Shown here: piece by piece, positions 1 through 7,516 of the stretch
How positions within the stretch are numbered: position 1 is the stretch's first letter
Layout: every line of letters begins with the position of its first letter
NCBI GenBank assembly: GCA_934643185.1
Contig: CAKUBN010000030.1
Coordinates: 1-25,835 of the forward strand
Direction: 5' to 3'
Origin: an uncultured Eubacteriales bacterium
GTDB taxonomy: Bacteria; Bacillota; Clostridia; Oscillospirales; Acutalibacteraceae
Length of the DNA: 25,835 nucleotides
The notes under the pieces: model-generated
Told to the model about the DNA's origin: nothing
The model's input: only the letters and a program-made list of their open reading frames with translations
The model's database searches: none
Position numbers and translations under genes: made by a program

Positions 1-277
1 AATTGAAGTTCCGCTGCCATCCTGCGTCGGCTCCCAGCTTGCTTTGTCGCCTCCCGCGCGGAGGCGTGAATTGAAGTATATTCGCGCCGTTGAGGTGGTG
101 CACTCGGGTGGTCGCCTCCCGCGCGGAGGCGTGAATTGAAATCGGCACAAATACCCTGCTCACCGATGCCGATACGCGTCGCCTCCCGCGCGGAGGCGTG
201 AATTGAAATTTGCCATCGTCGACTTTCCTTTCTGCTACCTGCACAGTCGCCTCCCGCGCGGAGGCGGGAATTGAAAT
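1..277 (+). CRISPR. CRISPR array, left segment (type I-C-like repeats)
   Basis: There are four full 32-nt repeats at 46-77, 111-142, 178-209 and 246-277, and the last 9 nt of another at 1-9. Spacers are 10-45, 78-110, 143-177 and 210-245 (33-36 nt). The repeat starts GTCGCCTCCCGCGCG and ends GAGGCGTGAATTGAAAT; CGCCTCC pairs with GGAGGCG to make a hairpin. A GTCGC start with an ATTGAAA(T/C) end is the usual form of type I-C repeats, so the direction is plus strand with the leader to the left, outside the window. No cas gene is visible. The repeats at 1-9 and 46-77 end in GAAGT instead of GAAAT, and the one at 246-277 has GGCGGGAA instead of GGCGTGAA. The subtype call rests on the repeat alone. 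Confidence 0.95.
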
Positions 278-328
278 GAAATTGGAGGCGATACAACAAA
301 ACTCGTACAAGCGTTATCTCACGTTTTT

Positions 329-505
329 ATGCGTTTACGGCATTTCATATCCATCGAAGAATTGGAAGTGTTAGAGGGCTCAATGCCTACCAAGCAGCTG
401 AAAATGCTTCTGGGCTGGGCAGCGTTCCACCAGGAAGAACTCCGCGAGAACTGGGAACTTGCCAAAAATCAGCAGGAGCTGTTCTCCATCGAGCCGCTGA
501 GATAA
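329..505 (+). pseudogene. DUF4160 family gene, 5'-truncated remnant
   Basis: In-frame coding from about 347 to the TAA at 503-505 reads ISIEELEVLEGSMPTKQL, then a WAAFHQEELRENWELA stretch. This is the C-terminal half of DUF4160 proteins, which normally have about 80-90 residues and an N-terminal part rich in His, Asn and Pro that is missing here. The first usable ATG (329) has no ribosome binding site, and the residues before 347 do not resemble the family, so the gene is broken at its 5' end. The frame runs back to a stop at 272-274 inside the CRISPR repeat. It sits 12 nt before the DUF2442 gene; these two families are commonly adjacent and have been regarded as a possible toxin-antitoxin-like pair, but that role is inference. 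The break lies just after a CRISPR repeat, which suggests a rearrangement inside the array. Confidence 0.7.
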
Positions 506-517
506 GGAGGTTATACC

Positions 518-868
518 ATGGCAAACACAGTTGAATATTATCTTTCCAAAGGCTTTGACCGCAAAGCCGCAGAATACTTTGCAGGCGGAAAGAAAAAGAT
601 CGTCGGTGTCGTTGCCAACCGTGACTTCACCCTGACGATCAGCTTCGATAACGGCGAAAAACGGCTTTATGATATGCGTCCGCTTCTCAAAAAAGGCACC
701 GTTTTTGAGCCGTTCACCGATATGAAAAATTTCAGCCGGGTCTATGTAGATGACACCCACAGCATCGCGTGGGATATCGACCCGAATGTGGACAGCAATA
801 AGGTCTGGAACAACAAAGTTGACCTTTGCGCAGACGAATGTTATATTGACAGCGTGCCTTTGAATTAA
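518..868 (+). CDS. DUF2442 domain-containing protein
   Basis: This 116-residue protein starts at an ATG with a good site, AAGGAGG, about 8 nt upstream. From about residue 27 it follows the DUF2442 pattern: a VVANRDFTLTISFDNGEKRLYD strand-rich start (family theme: how the protein reads the nucleic-acid-like partner is unknown), then FSRVYVDD and a WDIDPNVD stretch near residue 88. DUF2442 proteins are small and of unknown biochemical role, often next to DUF4160 or DUF433-type genes. Here the upstream DUF4160 partner is truncated, so this would be an orphaned member of the pair. The gene appears intact and lies between two blocks of CRISPR repeats, 20 nt before the next repeat. No promoter of its own is obvious; it may be read from the array transcript. 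Confidence 0.82.
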   Translation: MANTVEYYLSKGFDRKAAEYFAGGKKKIVGVVANRDFTLTISFDNGEKRLYDMRPLLKKGTVFEPFTDMKNFSRVYVDDTHSIAWDIDPNVDSNKVWNNKVDLCADECYIDSVPLN

Positions 869-888
869 AAAGTCTTTACCAAATTTTA

Positions 889-1117
889 GTCGCCTTTTCA
901 TAGGGCGTGAATTGAAATGTGATGGAGCCTTTGATTGGCTTATTTGGAAAATCGTCGCCTCCCATACGGAGGCGTGAATTGAAATGCCCTGTTCGTATTT
1001 CTGATACATTCAGACGTTTGTCGCCTCCCGCGCGGAGGCGTGAATTGAAATGCATCCATTACCACCAATTCGTCGGGCAAGGGCGTCGCCCCTCCCGCAG
1101 GGGCGAAGAATTGAAAC
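889..1117 (+). CRISPR. CRISPR array, right (trailer) segment with degenerate repeats
   Basis: Four repeats lie at 889-918, 954-985, 1020-1051 and 1085-1117, with spacers 919-953, 986-1019 and 1052-1084 (33-35 nt). Only 1020-1051 matches the main repeat exactly. The repeat at 889 is 30 nt long and carries TTTTCATAG in place of the stem-loop core. The one at 954 has CATACG in the loop. The last one is 33 nt, with an altered stem (CCCCTCCCGCAGGGG) and ends GAAGAATTGAAAC. Decay toward this side is what is expected at the trailer end, which agrees with a leader on the left. The repeat period (65-66 nt) equals that of the left segment, so both are parts of one array. Confidence 0.92.
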
Positions 1118-1157
1118 CACCGTTGGTTAGCCAAAAAGTGCTGCCCTGGCGAAGGCA

Positions 1158-1220
1158 GAAAACAAACCACCCACCCCAAAGCACTGCATCTGCAGGCTCT
1201 AAGGTGGGTGGTTTGCTGTT
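1158..1220 (-). terminator. Terminator of the V-ATPase operon
   Basis: GGTGGGTGGTTTG at 1203-1215 pairs perfectly with CAAACCACCCACC at 1163-1175. The 27-nt loop contains a smaller CTGCA/TGCAG hairpin. On the minus strand the stem starts a few bases after the ntpD stop codon (1223) and ends in GTTTTCT, so it fits an intrinsic terminator. It also separates the operon from the converging CRISPR array. Confidence 0.8.
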
Positions 1221-1222
1221 AT

Positions 1223-1876
1223 TTAATACTCATAATGATGCGCTTCTTTCAGCATCATGTCTTTCACCTTCATCAGGCGGATCTGGGTGGAGCGCTCGTT
1301 TTCGTCAAGCTTCATCGTGATGTACTTGATGTTCGTCTGCAGCTCCGGGATCATGACGTGCTCCAGCGCGTTGACGCGACGGCGTGTCTTTTCAATCTCT
1401 GCCGCCATCAACTGGCAGGATTTTTCCACTTCCGCCAGCTTCAGCATTTTCGGGAAGACCTCGGAAAGCGAAAGGATCGCGTCGTCAAGGTCGCCGGTCG
1501 TAAAAGCGAAGCCGTAGGAGTACATGTCGTTCTGGTCCGGTGTACGCGTCTTAAAGTCAAAATCCGGAATCTCTACGCTCATCACGTTCTGCGTGCCGGC
1601 GGAGATCGTCAGTTCCTGCTTCGGCGCAAGCAGCGCGGTGTTCAGCATTTCGTCCGGCATACCGGCGCGCGCCAACATGAAGTTCTGGTTAGCGGAGACG
1701 AGTGCCGTCTCCACTTCTTCGCGCAGCGCTTTGTTTTCGCGCACCTTATCGAGGAACTGGCGCATCAGCTCGTCGCGCTTATCCTTCAGAAGCTTGTGCC
1801 CGCGCACGGCGGTGACGAGCTTCTTTTTCAGCCGCGTCAGCTCCATTCTGGTGGGGTTTACCTGGGTGCCTGCCAC
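1223..1876 (-). CDS. ntpD: V-type ATPase subunit D (central stalk)
   Basis: Subunit D is the rotor shaft that couples the A3B3 catalytic head to the membrane ring. The 217-residue protein begins with the family signature VNPTRMELTRLKKKL and has the RGHKLLKDKRDELMRQF helix (about residues 26-42), then a second long helix at the C-terminus, typical of the two-helix coiled coil. Family length is about 205-220 residues. The start is a GTG at 1874-1876: no ATG is in frame before it, AAAGGTG lies at a suitable distance, and the conserved NPTRME follows within ten residues. An ATG at 1881-1883 overlaps the ntpB stop but is in another frame. It is the last gene of the operon, followed by the terminator. 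Confidence 0.95.
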   Translation of the reverse strand: MAGTQVNPTRMELTRLKKKLVTAVRGHKLLKDKRDELMRQFLDKVRENKALREEVETALVSANQNFMLARAGMPDEMLNTALLAPKQELTISAGTQNVMSVEIPDFDFKTRTPDQNDMYSYGFAFTTGDLDDAILSLSEVFPKMLKLAEVEKSCQLMAAEIEKTRRRVNALEHVMIPELQTNIKYITMKLDENERSTQIRLMKVKDMMLKEAHHYEY

Positions 1877-1882
1877 CGCGCA

Positions 1883-3256
1883 TCACACCTTTCCGTAATA
1901 CTGATCGAGGTACTTGTCGTCGATTCGCTTCAGTTCGCTTCTGGGCAGGATGGAAAGCAGCTTCCAACCGAGCTCCAGCGTGTCTTCAATGTCGCGGTTC
2001 GTGTTGTAGCCCTGCGAAACATACTCGTTTTCAAAGGCGTCCGCAAACTTCGCGTACAGCTTATCGATCTCCGTCAGCGCGGCTTCGCCGAGGATGACCA
2101 TGAGCTCCTTTGCTTCTTTACCGCGTGCGTAGGCGGCAAACAGCTGGTTCATGGTGCTCGCGTGGTCGGCACGGGTCTTGCCCTCGCCGATGCCCTTATC
2201 CTTCAAACGGGACAGCGACGGCAGAACGTCGATCGGCGGCGCAATATTCTTGCGGTACAGCTCACGGCTCAGAATGATCTGCCCCTCGGTGATGTAGCCC
2301 GTAAGGTCCGGGATCGGGTGGGTCTTGTCGTCTTCCGGCATGGTTAAAATCGGGATCAGTGTGATGGAACCCGTCTTGCCGTTCTGGCGGCCTGCGCGCT
2401 CGTACAGGGACGCTAAGTCCGTGTACATATAGCCTGGGTAGCCGCGACGGCCCGGTACTTCCTTACGTGCGGCGGAGACCTCACGCAGCGCGTCCGCGTA
2501 GTTCGTAATATCCGTCATGATGACGAGAACATGGTAGTTCTTTTCAAAAGCGAGGTATTCCGCAGCAGTCAGCGCCATGCGGGGTGTTGCGATACGCTCA
2601 ATGGCCGGGTCGTTTGCAAGGTTTACAAACATGACCGTGCGGTCGATGGCGCCCGTCTCGCGGAAGCTTTCGATGAAGAAGTTTGATTCCTCGAACGTGA
2701 TACCCATAGCCGCAAACACAACGACGAACGGGTCGTTCGTGCCGCGCACCTTAGCCTGACGTGCAATCTGTGCGGCAAGCTGGGCATGGGGCAGACCGGA
2801 AGCGGAGAAGATCGGCAGCTTCTGGCCGCGCACCAGCGTGTTCAGACCGTCGATGGCCGAAACACCGGTCTGGATGAATTCCTGCGGGTAGTTGCGGGCC
2901 GCCGGGTTCATCGGCAGACCGTTGATGTCGTCGCGGCGGTCGGGCAAAATCTCCGGGCCGTCGTCAATGGGGCGGCCGAGGCCGTCGAAAATACGACCCA
3001 GCATGTCTTCGCTTACGCCCAATTCCATCGTTCTGCCGAGGAAGCGCACGCGGCTGTTCGAAAGGTTGATGCCGGTGGAGCTTTCAAAAAGCTGCACCAA
3101 CGCGTTGCCCTCGTTGATTTCCAGCACCTTGCAGCGGCGCTTTTCACCGTTTGCAAGTTCAATTTCCGCCAGCTCGTCATACGTTACGTTTTCAACGCCC
3201 TTTACGAGCATCAGAGGACCTGCGACCTCCTGTATGGTTCTGTATTCCTTTGGCAT
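1883..3256 (-). CDS. ntpB: V-type ATPase subunit B (regulatory, non-catalytic)
   Basis: Subunit B alternates with subunit A in the hexameric head and contributes to the nucleotide-binding interfaces. At 457 residues it has the length of Enterococcus NtpB. The N-terminal barrel starts EYRTIQEVAGPLMLVKGVE. The usual P-loop is replaced by FSASGLPHAQLAAQIARQ (near residue 150), as is normal for B subunits. The PGRRGYPGYMYTDLA segment and the C-terminal LPSLSRLKDKGIGEGKTR motif are present. The ATG shares one base with the ntpA stop codon (TGATG), so the two subunits are probably translationally coupled, which suits their equal stoichiometry. Confidence 0.97.
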   Translation of the reverse strand: MPKEYRTIQEVAGPLMLVKGVENVTYDELAEIELANGEKRRCKVLEINEGNALVQLFESSTGINLSNSRVRFLGRTMELGVSEDMLGRIFDGLGRPIDDGPEILPDRRDDINGLPMNPAARNYPQEFIQTGVSAIDGLNTLVRGQKLPIFSASGLPHAQLAAQIARQAKVRGTNDPFVVVFAAMGITFEESNFFIESFRETGAIDRTVMFVNLANDPAIERIATPRMALTAAEYLAFEKNYHVLVIMTDITNYADALREVSAARKEVPGRRGYPGYMYTDLASLYERAGRQNGKTGSITLIPILTMPEDDKTHPIPDLTGYITEGQIILSRELYRKNIAPPIDVLPSLSRLKDKGIGEGKTRADHASTMNQLFAAYARGKEAKELMVILGEAALTEIDKLYAKFADAFENEYVSQGYNTNRDIEDTLELGWKLLSILPRSELKRIDDKYLDQYYGKV

Positions 3257-5028
3257 CAGAAGTCCTCCTTGTTTTCAATGGCTTTGTCAATCTGCTGAGA
3301 GAGCTCTGCGCAGATCGCATCGTATTCCGCGGAGACCCGGTCGTTCGCCGTGTATTTAAAGCGGCCTATTTTTTCGCGAACAGGCAGCGCGATGAGGTCG
3401 TCGACCTTCGCGCCCTTGTCGAGCGCCGCAACGCACTGGTCGTAGAAGTGAACGACCAGCAGCATCATGTCATGCTGCTTTTCAAGGCTTGTGTACGTGT
3501 CCGTCTCATGGAATGCGTTCTGGTGCAGGAAGTCTTCACGAATGGAGCGTGCAGCCTCCAGCTTCAAGCGGTCAGGCGCGGAAAGCGCGTCCATACCGAC
3601 AAGCTTTACAATTTCCTCAAGCTCTGCTTCGTCCTGCAAAATGCGCATCAAACGCGCACGCAGATCCATCCAGTCCTCCGCCACGTTCGTGTTGAACCAG
3701 TTCGCCATCGTGTCCACATAAAGGGAGTAGGAGGTCAGCCAGTTCACGGCGGGGAAGTGGCGCTTATACGCAAGGTTTGCGTCGAGGCCCCAGAAGACCT
3801 TGACGATACGCAGTGTCGCCTGCGAGACCGGCTCCGAAATATCGCCGCCCGGAGGGGAAACCGCGCCGATAACGGAAAGCGCGCCCTCACGGTCGTCGCT
3901 GCCAAGCGTGATGACGCGGCCGGCACGCTCGTAGAACTGTGCCAGACGGCTGCCGAGGTATGCCGGGTAGCCTTCTTCGCCCGGCATCTCTTCCAGACGG
4001 CCGGACATTTCACGCAGTGCCTCCGCCCAGCGGGAGGTGGAGTCTGCCATGAGGGCTACGGAATAGCCCATGTCACGGAAATACTCCGCAATGGTGATGC
4101 CGGTGTAAATGGACGCCTCACGCGCCGCAACCGGCATATCGGACGTGTTTGCGATGAGCACGGTGCGCTTCATCAGCGAATACCCGGTTTTCGGATCAAC
4201 GAGCTCCGGGAACTCGTTTAAAACGTCGGTCATCTCGTTGCCGCGTTCGCCGCAGCCGATGTACACAACAATGTCGGCTTCCGCCCACTTTGCAAGCTGA
4301 TGCTGCACAACGGTCTTGCCGCTGCCGAACGGGCCCGGTACGGCCGCTACGCCGCCCTTTGCAATCGGGAACAGCGTATCGATAACGCGCTGGCCGGTGA
4401 TGAGCGGCATATCCGGCGAAAGCTTTTTCTGGTACGGTCTGCCGCGGCGGACAGGCCACTTCTGCATCAGCGATACGTTCACACTGCTGCCGTTCGGCGT
4501 GTCAATGACCGCCACGGTGTCCGTTACGGTGTATTCACCGGCGGAAATGGAGCGGATTGTGCCGCGCACGCCTGCCGGTACCATAATCTTGTGCAGCACG
4601 ATCTCGGTCTCCTGTACGGTGCCGAGAATGTCGCCGCCTTCTACTTCGTCGCCCACCTGTTTAAGGGGCGTGAAGCTCCATTTTACATCGCGCTTTAAGG
4701 AGGGAACCTCCACGCCGCGCTTTAAGTTGTTGCCTGTCATCTCCATAATGGCGGTCAGCGGGCGCTGAATGCCGTCGTAAATGGAGCTGATGAGGCCCGG
4801 CCCGAGCTCAACGCTCATCGGCTCGCCGGTGGATTCCACAGGCGCACCCGGCCCGAGACCGGAGGTCTCCTCGTAAACCTGAATGGAGGCCTCGTCTCCG
4901 TGAATTTCTATGATCTCACCGATCAGTCGCTGGTCGCTGACGCGCACAACGTCGAACATGTTCGCGTCGCGCATGCCGCCTGCAACTACGAGCGGACCGG
5001 CTACTTTTTTAATTGTGCCTTGGCTCAT
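3256..5028 (-). CDS. ntpA: V-type ATPase catalytic subunit A
   Basis: Subunit A hydrolyses (or makes) ATP in the A3B3 head. The chosen ATG gives 590 residues, close to the 593 of E. hirae NtpA. The Walker A motif GPFGSGKT lies at residues 232-239, so its lysine is residue 238, the same number as in E. hirae. The A-type bulge region (roughly residues 110-190), GERGNEM, LMADSTSRWAEALRE and PGEEGYPAYLGSRLA are all present. A GTG four codons earlier (5038-5040) is possible, but GGGTGA sits at a proper distance only from the ATG at 5026-5028, and the protein then begins MSQGTIKKVAGPLV as in relatives. It overlaps ntpB by one base. Confidence 0.97.
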   Translation of the reverse strand: MSQGTIKKVAGPLVVAGGMRDANMFDVVRVSDQRLIGEIIEIHGDEASIQVYEETSGLGPGAPVESTGEPMSVELGPGLISSIYDGIQRPLTAIMEMTGNNLKRGVEVPSLKRDVKWSFTPLKQVGDEVEGGDILGTVQETEIVLHKIMVPAGVRGTIRSISAGEYTVTDTVAVIDTPNGSSVNVSLMQKWPVRRGRPYQKKLSPDMPLITGQRVIDTLFPIAKGGVAAVPGPFGSGKTVVQHQLAKWAEADIVVYIGCGERGNEMTDVLNEFPELVDPKTGYSLMKRTVLIANTSDMPVAAREASIYTGITIAEYFRDMGYSVALMADSTSRWAEALREMSGRLEEMPGEEGYPAYLGSRLAQFYERAGRVITLGSDDREGALSVIGAVSPPGGDISEPVSQATLRIVKVFWGLDANLAYKRHFPAVNWLTSYSLYVDTMANWFNTNVAEDWMDLRARLMRILQDEAELEEIVKLVGMDALSAPDRLKLEAARSIREDFLHQNAFHETDTYTSLEKQHDMMLLVVHFYDQCVAALDKGAKVDDLIALPVREKIGRFKYTANDRVSAEYDAICAELSQQIDKAIENKEDF

Positions 5029-5048
5029 GTGCTTAGTCACCCGTTTCG

Positions 5049-5372
5049 TTAATCGTTGTCATTAAAGATAATATCGGAGCCGACTGCCTGCTCCACGGAT
5101 TTTTTAACCATTTTAATGCCCATGCCCGTGTTGCCCGTAACGCCGGGAATCGGGATGATGGCGGGCAGCGGCTGCAAGCGGAAGTGGTCCAGCTCGTGCT
5201 CCAGCTCGGCGGCAAGCGCCTCCGTGATGTAGATCACGGCGTATTCGCCCTCCGCTAAGCGGCGCAGCGTTTTGGAGCCCATCTCCGAATCCGTCACGGG
5301 AAAGACCTCCAGCCCGAGCGCGGCAAAGCCGTAAATGCTGTCGCGGTCTCCAATGACTGCTGCTCTGTACAT
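5049..5372 (-). CDS. ntpG: V-type ATPase subunit F (NtpG, central stalk)
   Basis: Subunit F binds subunit D in the central stalk. The protein has 107 residues (family about 100-110) with a Rossmann-like fold: MYRAAVIGDRDSIYGFAALG starts with the first strand and glycine turn, followed by YAVIYITEALA and a central LPAIIPIPG strand. The C-terminal helix IKMVKKSVEQAVGSDI is typical. The site AGAGGG lies before the ATG. It sits between ntpC and ntpA, as in the E. hirae ntp order, where this subunit is called NtpG. Confidence 0.93.
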   Translation of the reverse strand: MYRAAVIGDRDSIYGFAALGLEVFPVTDSEMGSKTLRRLAEGEYAVIYITEALAAELEHELDHFRLQPLPAIIPIPGVTGNTGMGIKMVKKSVEQAVGSDIIFNDND

Positions 5373-5389
5373 TTCGTTTCCCTCTTTCT

Positions 5390-6352
5390 TTACAGGTCTC
5401 TCAAACGCGCACGGATGCGCTCATCCGGCAGGTTATTCTGCTTGCCGGAAATGATGATGCGCACGGTCGAGATCTCGTTCTGCCGCGCCGTCACATAGCC
5501 GAGCAGCGGCGCAATGGTGAAGTAATCCTGGCGGCTGATCTCTTTTACAAGCGCCGTCTGGCGGTCGTCGCACCATTTTTCAAACGCGGAAAAGCCCTCT
5601 TTCAGCGCTTTCACGCCGTCTGCATAGTCCGTGCGGGAAAGGTACGCGTAAAACGCGTCCGTGTCCTTTGAAGCCGCGTCGATGAGCTGTTCCAAATCGA
5701 GCGTGTCGCACGGGGCGAGGCTCTCTTCCAAAAACGCACGGCTTTTGCCCGTGTGCAAGGCGCGCGCCGCGATCTTAATATCCGCCGCCGCCACCTTGAA
5801 TTCGGAAAACGCCGTGATCAGCGCATTACGGCTTGCCTTGCCCGTGTTGTGAATCGCAGTGAGGCACGCACGGTCTAAAATGATGTCGCACCGCTGGCCG
5901 TCGCGCGTGGTAAGCAGCGCGTCTGTTGCCTTTTTCGCGGCCTCCGCCATAAAGTCCGGCAGGAGGGAGAAGTCATTTTCCCGCACCGCCTGCTGCATTT
6001 TTTCCGGCTCCACGGTGCCGCCGGACATAAACACGTTGTGCGGCTCCGTATTTGTGACGGTGCACTTCACCGCCGCTTTCATATTGTTAAAGTCTATGGG
6101 ATACAGCAGCACGCTGAACGGCGTGAGGTCGGGCAGCAGCTCATGCATGAGCGCCCACGTTTTCTCCTCCTCGGCGGCAAAAATCGCCTCGGCAGAGGTC
6201 TCGCCGCCCGCGCCCCAGCCCTTATCGGCCAGCGCACGGAAGCATTCTGCCGGCGTTCTGCACGCCATCAGCCTGTCCAGATCCTGCTGCGTCAAAAGCG
6301 AAAGCTCCCGCGCCTTAATGCGCGCCACAGCATAGATGTATTCCTGTTCCAT
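5390..6352 (-). CDS. ntpC: V-type ATPase subunit C (AC39/d-like, rotor-stalk connector)
   Basis: This 320-residue, mostly helical protein belongs to the AC39 family, the funnel that joins the central stalk to the membrane rotor ring. Features include the start EYIYAVARIKARELSLLTQ, the segment LYPIDFNNMKAAVKC (a DxxNxK-type family signature, about residues 85-99), and the C-terminal region with an RIIISGKQNNLPDERIRARL helix. AAAGGTGG precedes the ATG. It lies between ntpE and ntpG. The sequence is more divergent than that of the A, B and K subunits, as usual for this family. Confidence 0.92.
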   Translation of the reverse strand: MEQEYIYAVARIKARELSLLTQQDLDRLMACRTPAECFRALADKGWGAGGETSAEAIFAAEEEKTWALMHELLPDLTPFSVLLYPIDFNNMKAAVKCTVTNTEPHNVFMSGGTVEPEKMQQAVRENDFSLLPDFMAEAAKKATDALLTTRDGQRCDIILDRACLTAIHNTGKASRNALITAFSEFKVAAADIKIAARALHTGKSRAFLEESLAPCDTLDLEQLIDAASKDTDAFYAYLSRTDYADGVKALKEGFSAFEKWCDDRQTALVKEISRQDYFTIAPLLGYVTARQNEISTVRIIISGKQNNLPDERIRARLRDL

Positions 6353-6380
6353 TCGTTAAACCACCTTTTCTGCCGGCGGC

Positions 6381-6971
6381 TCAGCGAAAGAGCATACCGC
6401 CCGCGAGGTCCTGCAGCGTATCGCCGGCGGCTTCAAAAAGCGAAGCGAACGTGCAGTTCACATCGATGCCGCCGTAAACGAGCAGGAACCCGTCCGGGAT
6501 AGCACACGGCGTTTTGGATACGGTGATGTTCGTCCCGGGCACAGCCGCTTTCAGCTGCTCAGAGAAATCCTGTGGCATGCGCGCAAGGTCTTTTTCGTTT
6601 AACTGCATTTCAGCGTCGCCCGGCAGCGCATTTTTCTGCGCCAATTTCAAAAGCACGTTAAAATATTCGTCATCCGGCAGATCGTGCAGCTCTTTCTGTG
6701 CCGCCGCGATCACATCGCGAATGGCGTTCTGCTTTGCGGCAAGCACGGTGCGGCGGCGTGTGAATTCCGCGGTCGAAGCCGCACGGGCTTTAATGTCCGC
6801 GCCGACTTTTTCACTGTCCGCAAGCAGGACATTTGCTTTCTGCTCTGCCTCGGCGGCAGCGTCCGCAAGCGTCTTTTTTGCTTCTTCTTCCGCAGCGGCA
6901 ACCTGTTCCGCCGCTTTCGCTTCGGCATCCGCAAGGATCTGTTCTATAATTCTGTCCAGTCCTGTTGCCAT
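6381..6971 (-). CDS. ntpE: V-type ATPase subunit E (peripheral stalk)
   Basis: Subunit E forms, with the G-like subunit, the peripheral stalk that keeps the catalytic head from turning. The 196-residue protein starts MATGLDRIIEQILADAEAKA. An Ala/Glu/Lys-rich helix follows over about residues 5-90, giving the long coiled coil. The C-terminal domain carries the MPQDFSEQLKAA and GFLLVYGGIDVNCTF segments of the family. The frame is open further upstream, but the ATG at 6969-6971 is preferred: AAGAGGA precedes it, family members start this way, and a longer product would run into the ntpK gene. Confidence 0.93.
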   Translation of the reverse strand: MATGLDRIIEQILADAEAKAAEQVAAAEEEAKKTLADAAAEAEQKANVLLADSEKVGADIKARAASTAEFTRRRTVLAAKQNAIRDVIAAAQKELHDLPDDEYFNVLLKLAQKNALPGDAEMQLNEKDLARMPQDFSEQLKAAVPGTNITVSKTPCAIPDGFLLVYGGIDVNCTFASLFEAAGDTLQDLAGGMLFR

Positions 6972-7017
6972 GGATCGATCCTCTTCCTTTCTTTTTTGGA
7001 TTTTTGGGAGTGGATCA

Positions 7018-7515
7018 TCAGATGGCGATGCCGCCGATGTTTGCAACAGCCAGCAGGGAAACGAGCAGAGCCAGAACCGCATAAGTCTCAACCATGGCCG
7101 GGAAGATCATGGCTTTACCGAACTGATCCGGGCGCTTTGCAACGAGTGCGATGGAAGAAACGGCTGCCTTTGCCTGCTGCTTTGCGGAGATGAGACCGAT
7201 CACGGCCATCGGCATGCAGGCTGCAAGATAGAGAAGGCCCTTTGCAAAGGAGATGTCTGCGCTGCCGCCCAGAACACCGATGTTCGTCAGCGTGAGGAAG
7301 GCGATGAGCAGGCCATAGATGCCCTGCGTACCCGGCAGAAGCTGAAGAATAAGGACTTTACCGAACAGCGGGGGATTTTCGGAAACGACGCCTGCGGCTG
7401 CCTGACCGGTCATGCCTACGCCGATGGCGGAACCGATGCCGCCGAGAAGTGCTGCCAGAACTGCGCCGACAAGCGCGAGAACAATGCCGAGAGAGTTGAT
7501 ATCGAACTTATCCAT
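7018..7515 (-). CDS. ntpK: V-type ATPase proteolipid subunit K, Na+-type rotor ring
   Basis: Subunit K forms the membrane rotor ring that carries the coupling ion. The 165-residue protein is a tandem of two hairpins with four membrane helices, the size of E. hirae NtpK. Residues corresponding to the E. hirae Na+ site are present: LLPGTQG (L60, T63, Q64), a glutamine in SAKQQAK (Q113/Q114) and the carboxylate in MVETYA (E143). This supports Na+ rather than H+ coupling, by analogy. The frame is open upstream to 7653, but the ATG at 7513-7515 is correct: GGAGG lies just before it inside the end of ntpI, and the extra residues would not match the family. One base separates it from the ntpI stop codon. 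Confidence 0.95.
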   Translation of the reverse strand: MDKFDINSLGIVLALVGAVLAALLGGIGSAIGVGMTGQAAAGVVSENPPLFGKVLILQLLPGTQGIYGLLIAFLTLTNIGVLGGSADISFAKGLLYLAACMPMAVIGLISAKQQAKAAVSSIALVAKRPDQFGKAMIFPAMVETYAVLALLVSLLAVANIGGIAI

Positions 7516-7516
7516 G

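Noticed and set aside
314..346. Possible degraded CRISPR repeat or shifted N-terminal DUF4160 coding just before the remnant
   Set aside because: No GTCGC or ATTGAAA core is present, and the other frames give only weak, short resemblance.
380..1009. Minus-strand 209-residue open frame over the DUF2442 gene
   Set aside because: It lies antisense to a gene with a clear family match and ribosome binding site and crosses CRISPR repeats.
919..1320. Open frame with repeated RRRELKC-like residues
   Set aside because: The repeats are translated CRISPR repeats; the frame then runs through the terminator into the antisense of ntpD.
1208..2347. Long plus-strand frame over ntpD and ntpB (and similar ones at 3151-4221, 6514-7533, 18442-19488, 21526-22416, 23659-24513)
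   Set aside because: These are antisense shadows of well-conserved genes in GC-rich DNA; their Arg/His/Val-rich content is typical of such shadows.
1883..3256. Missing P-loop lysine in subunit B as a sign of a defective gene
   Set aside because: V-type B subunits normally lack a canonical Walker A motif.
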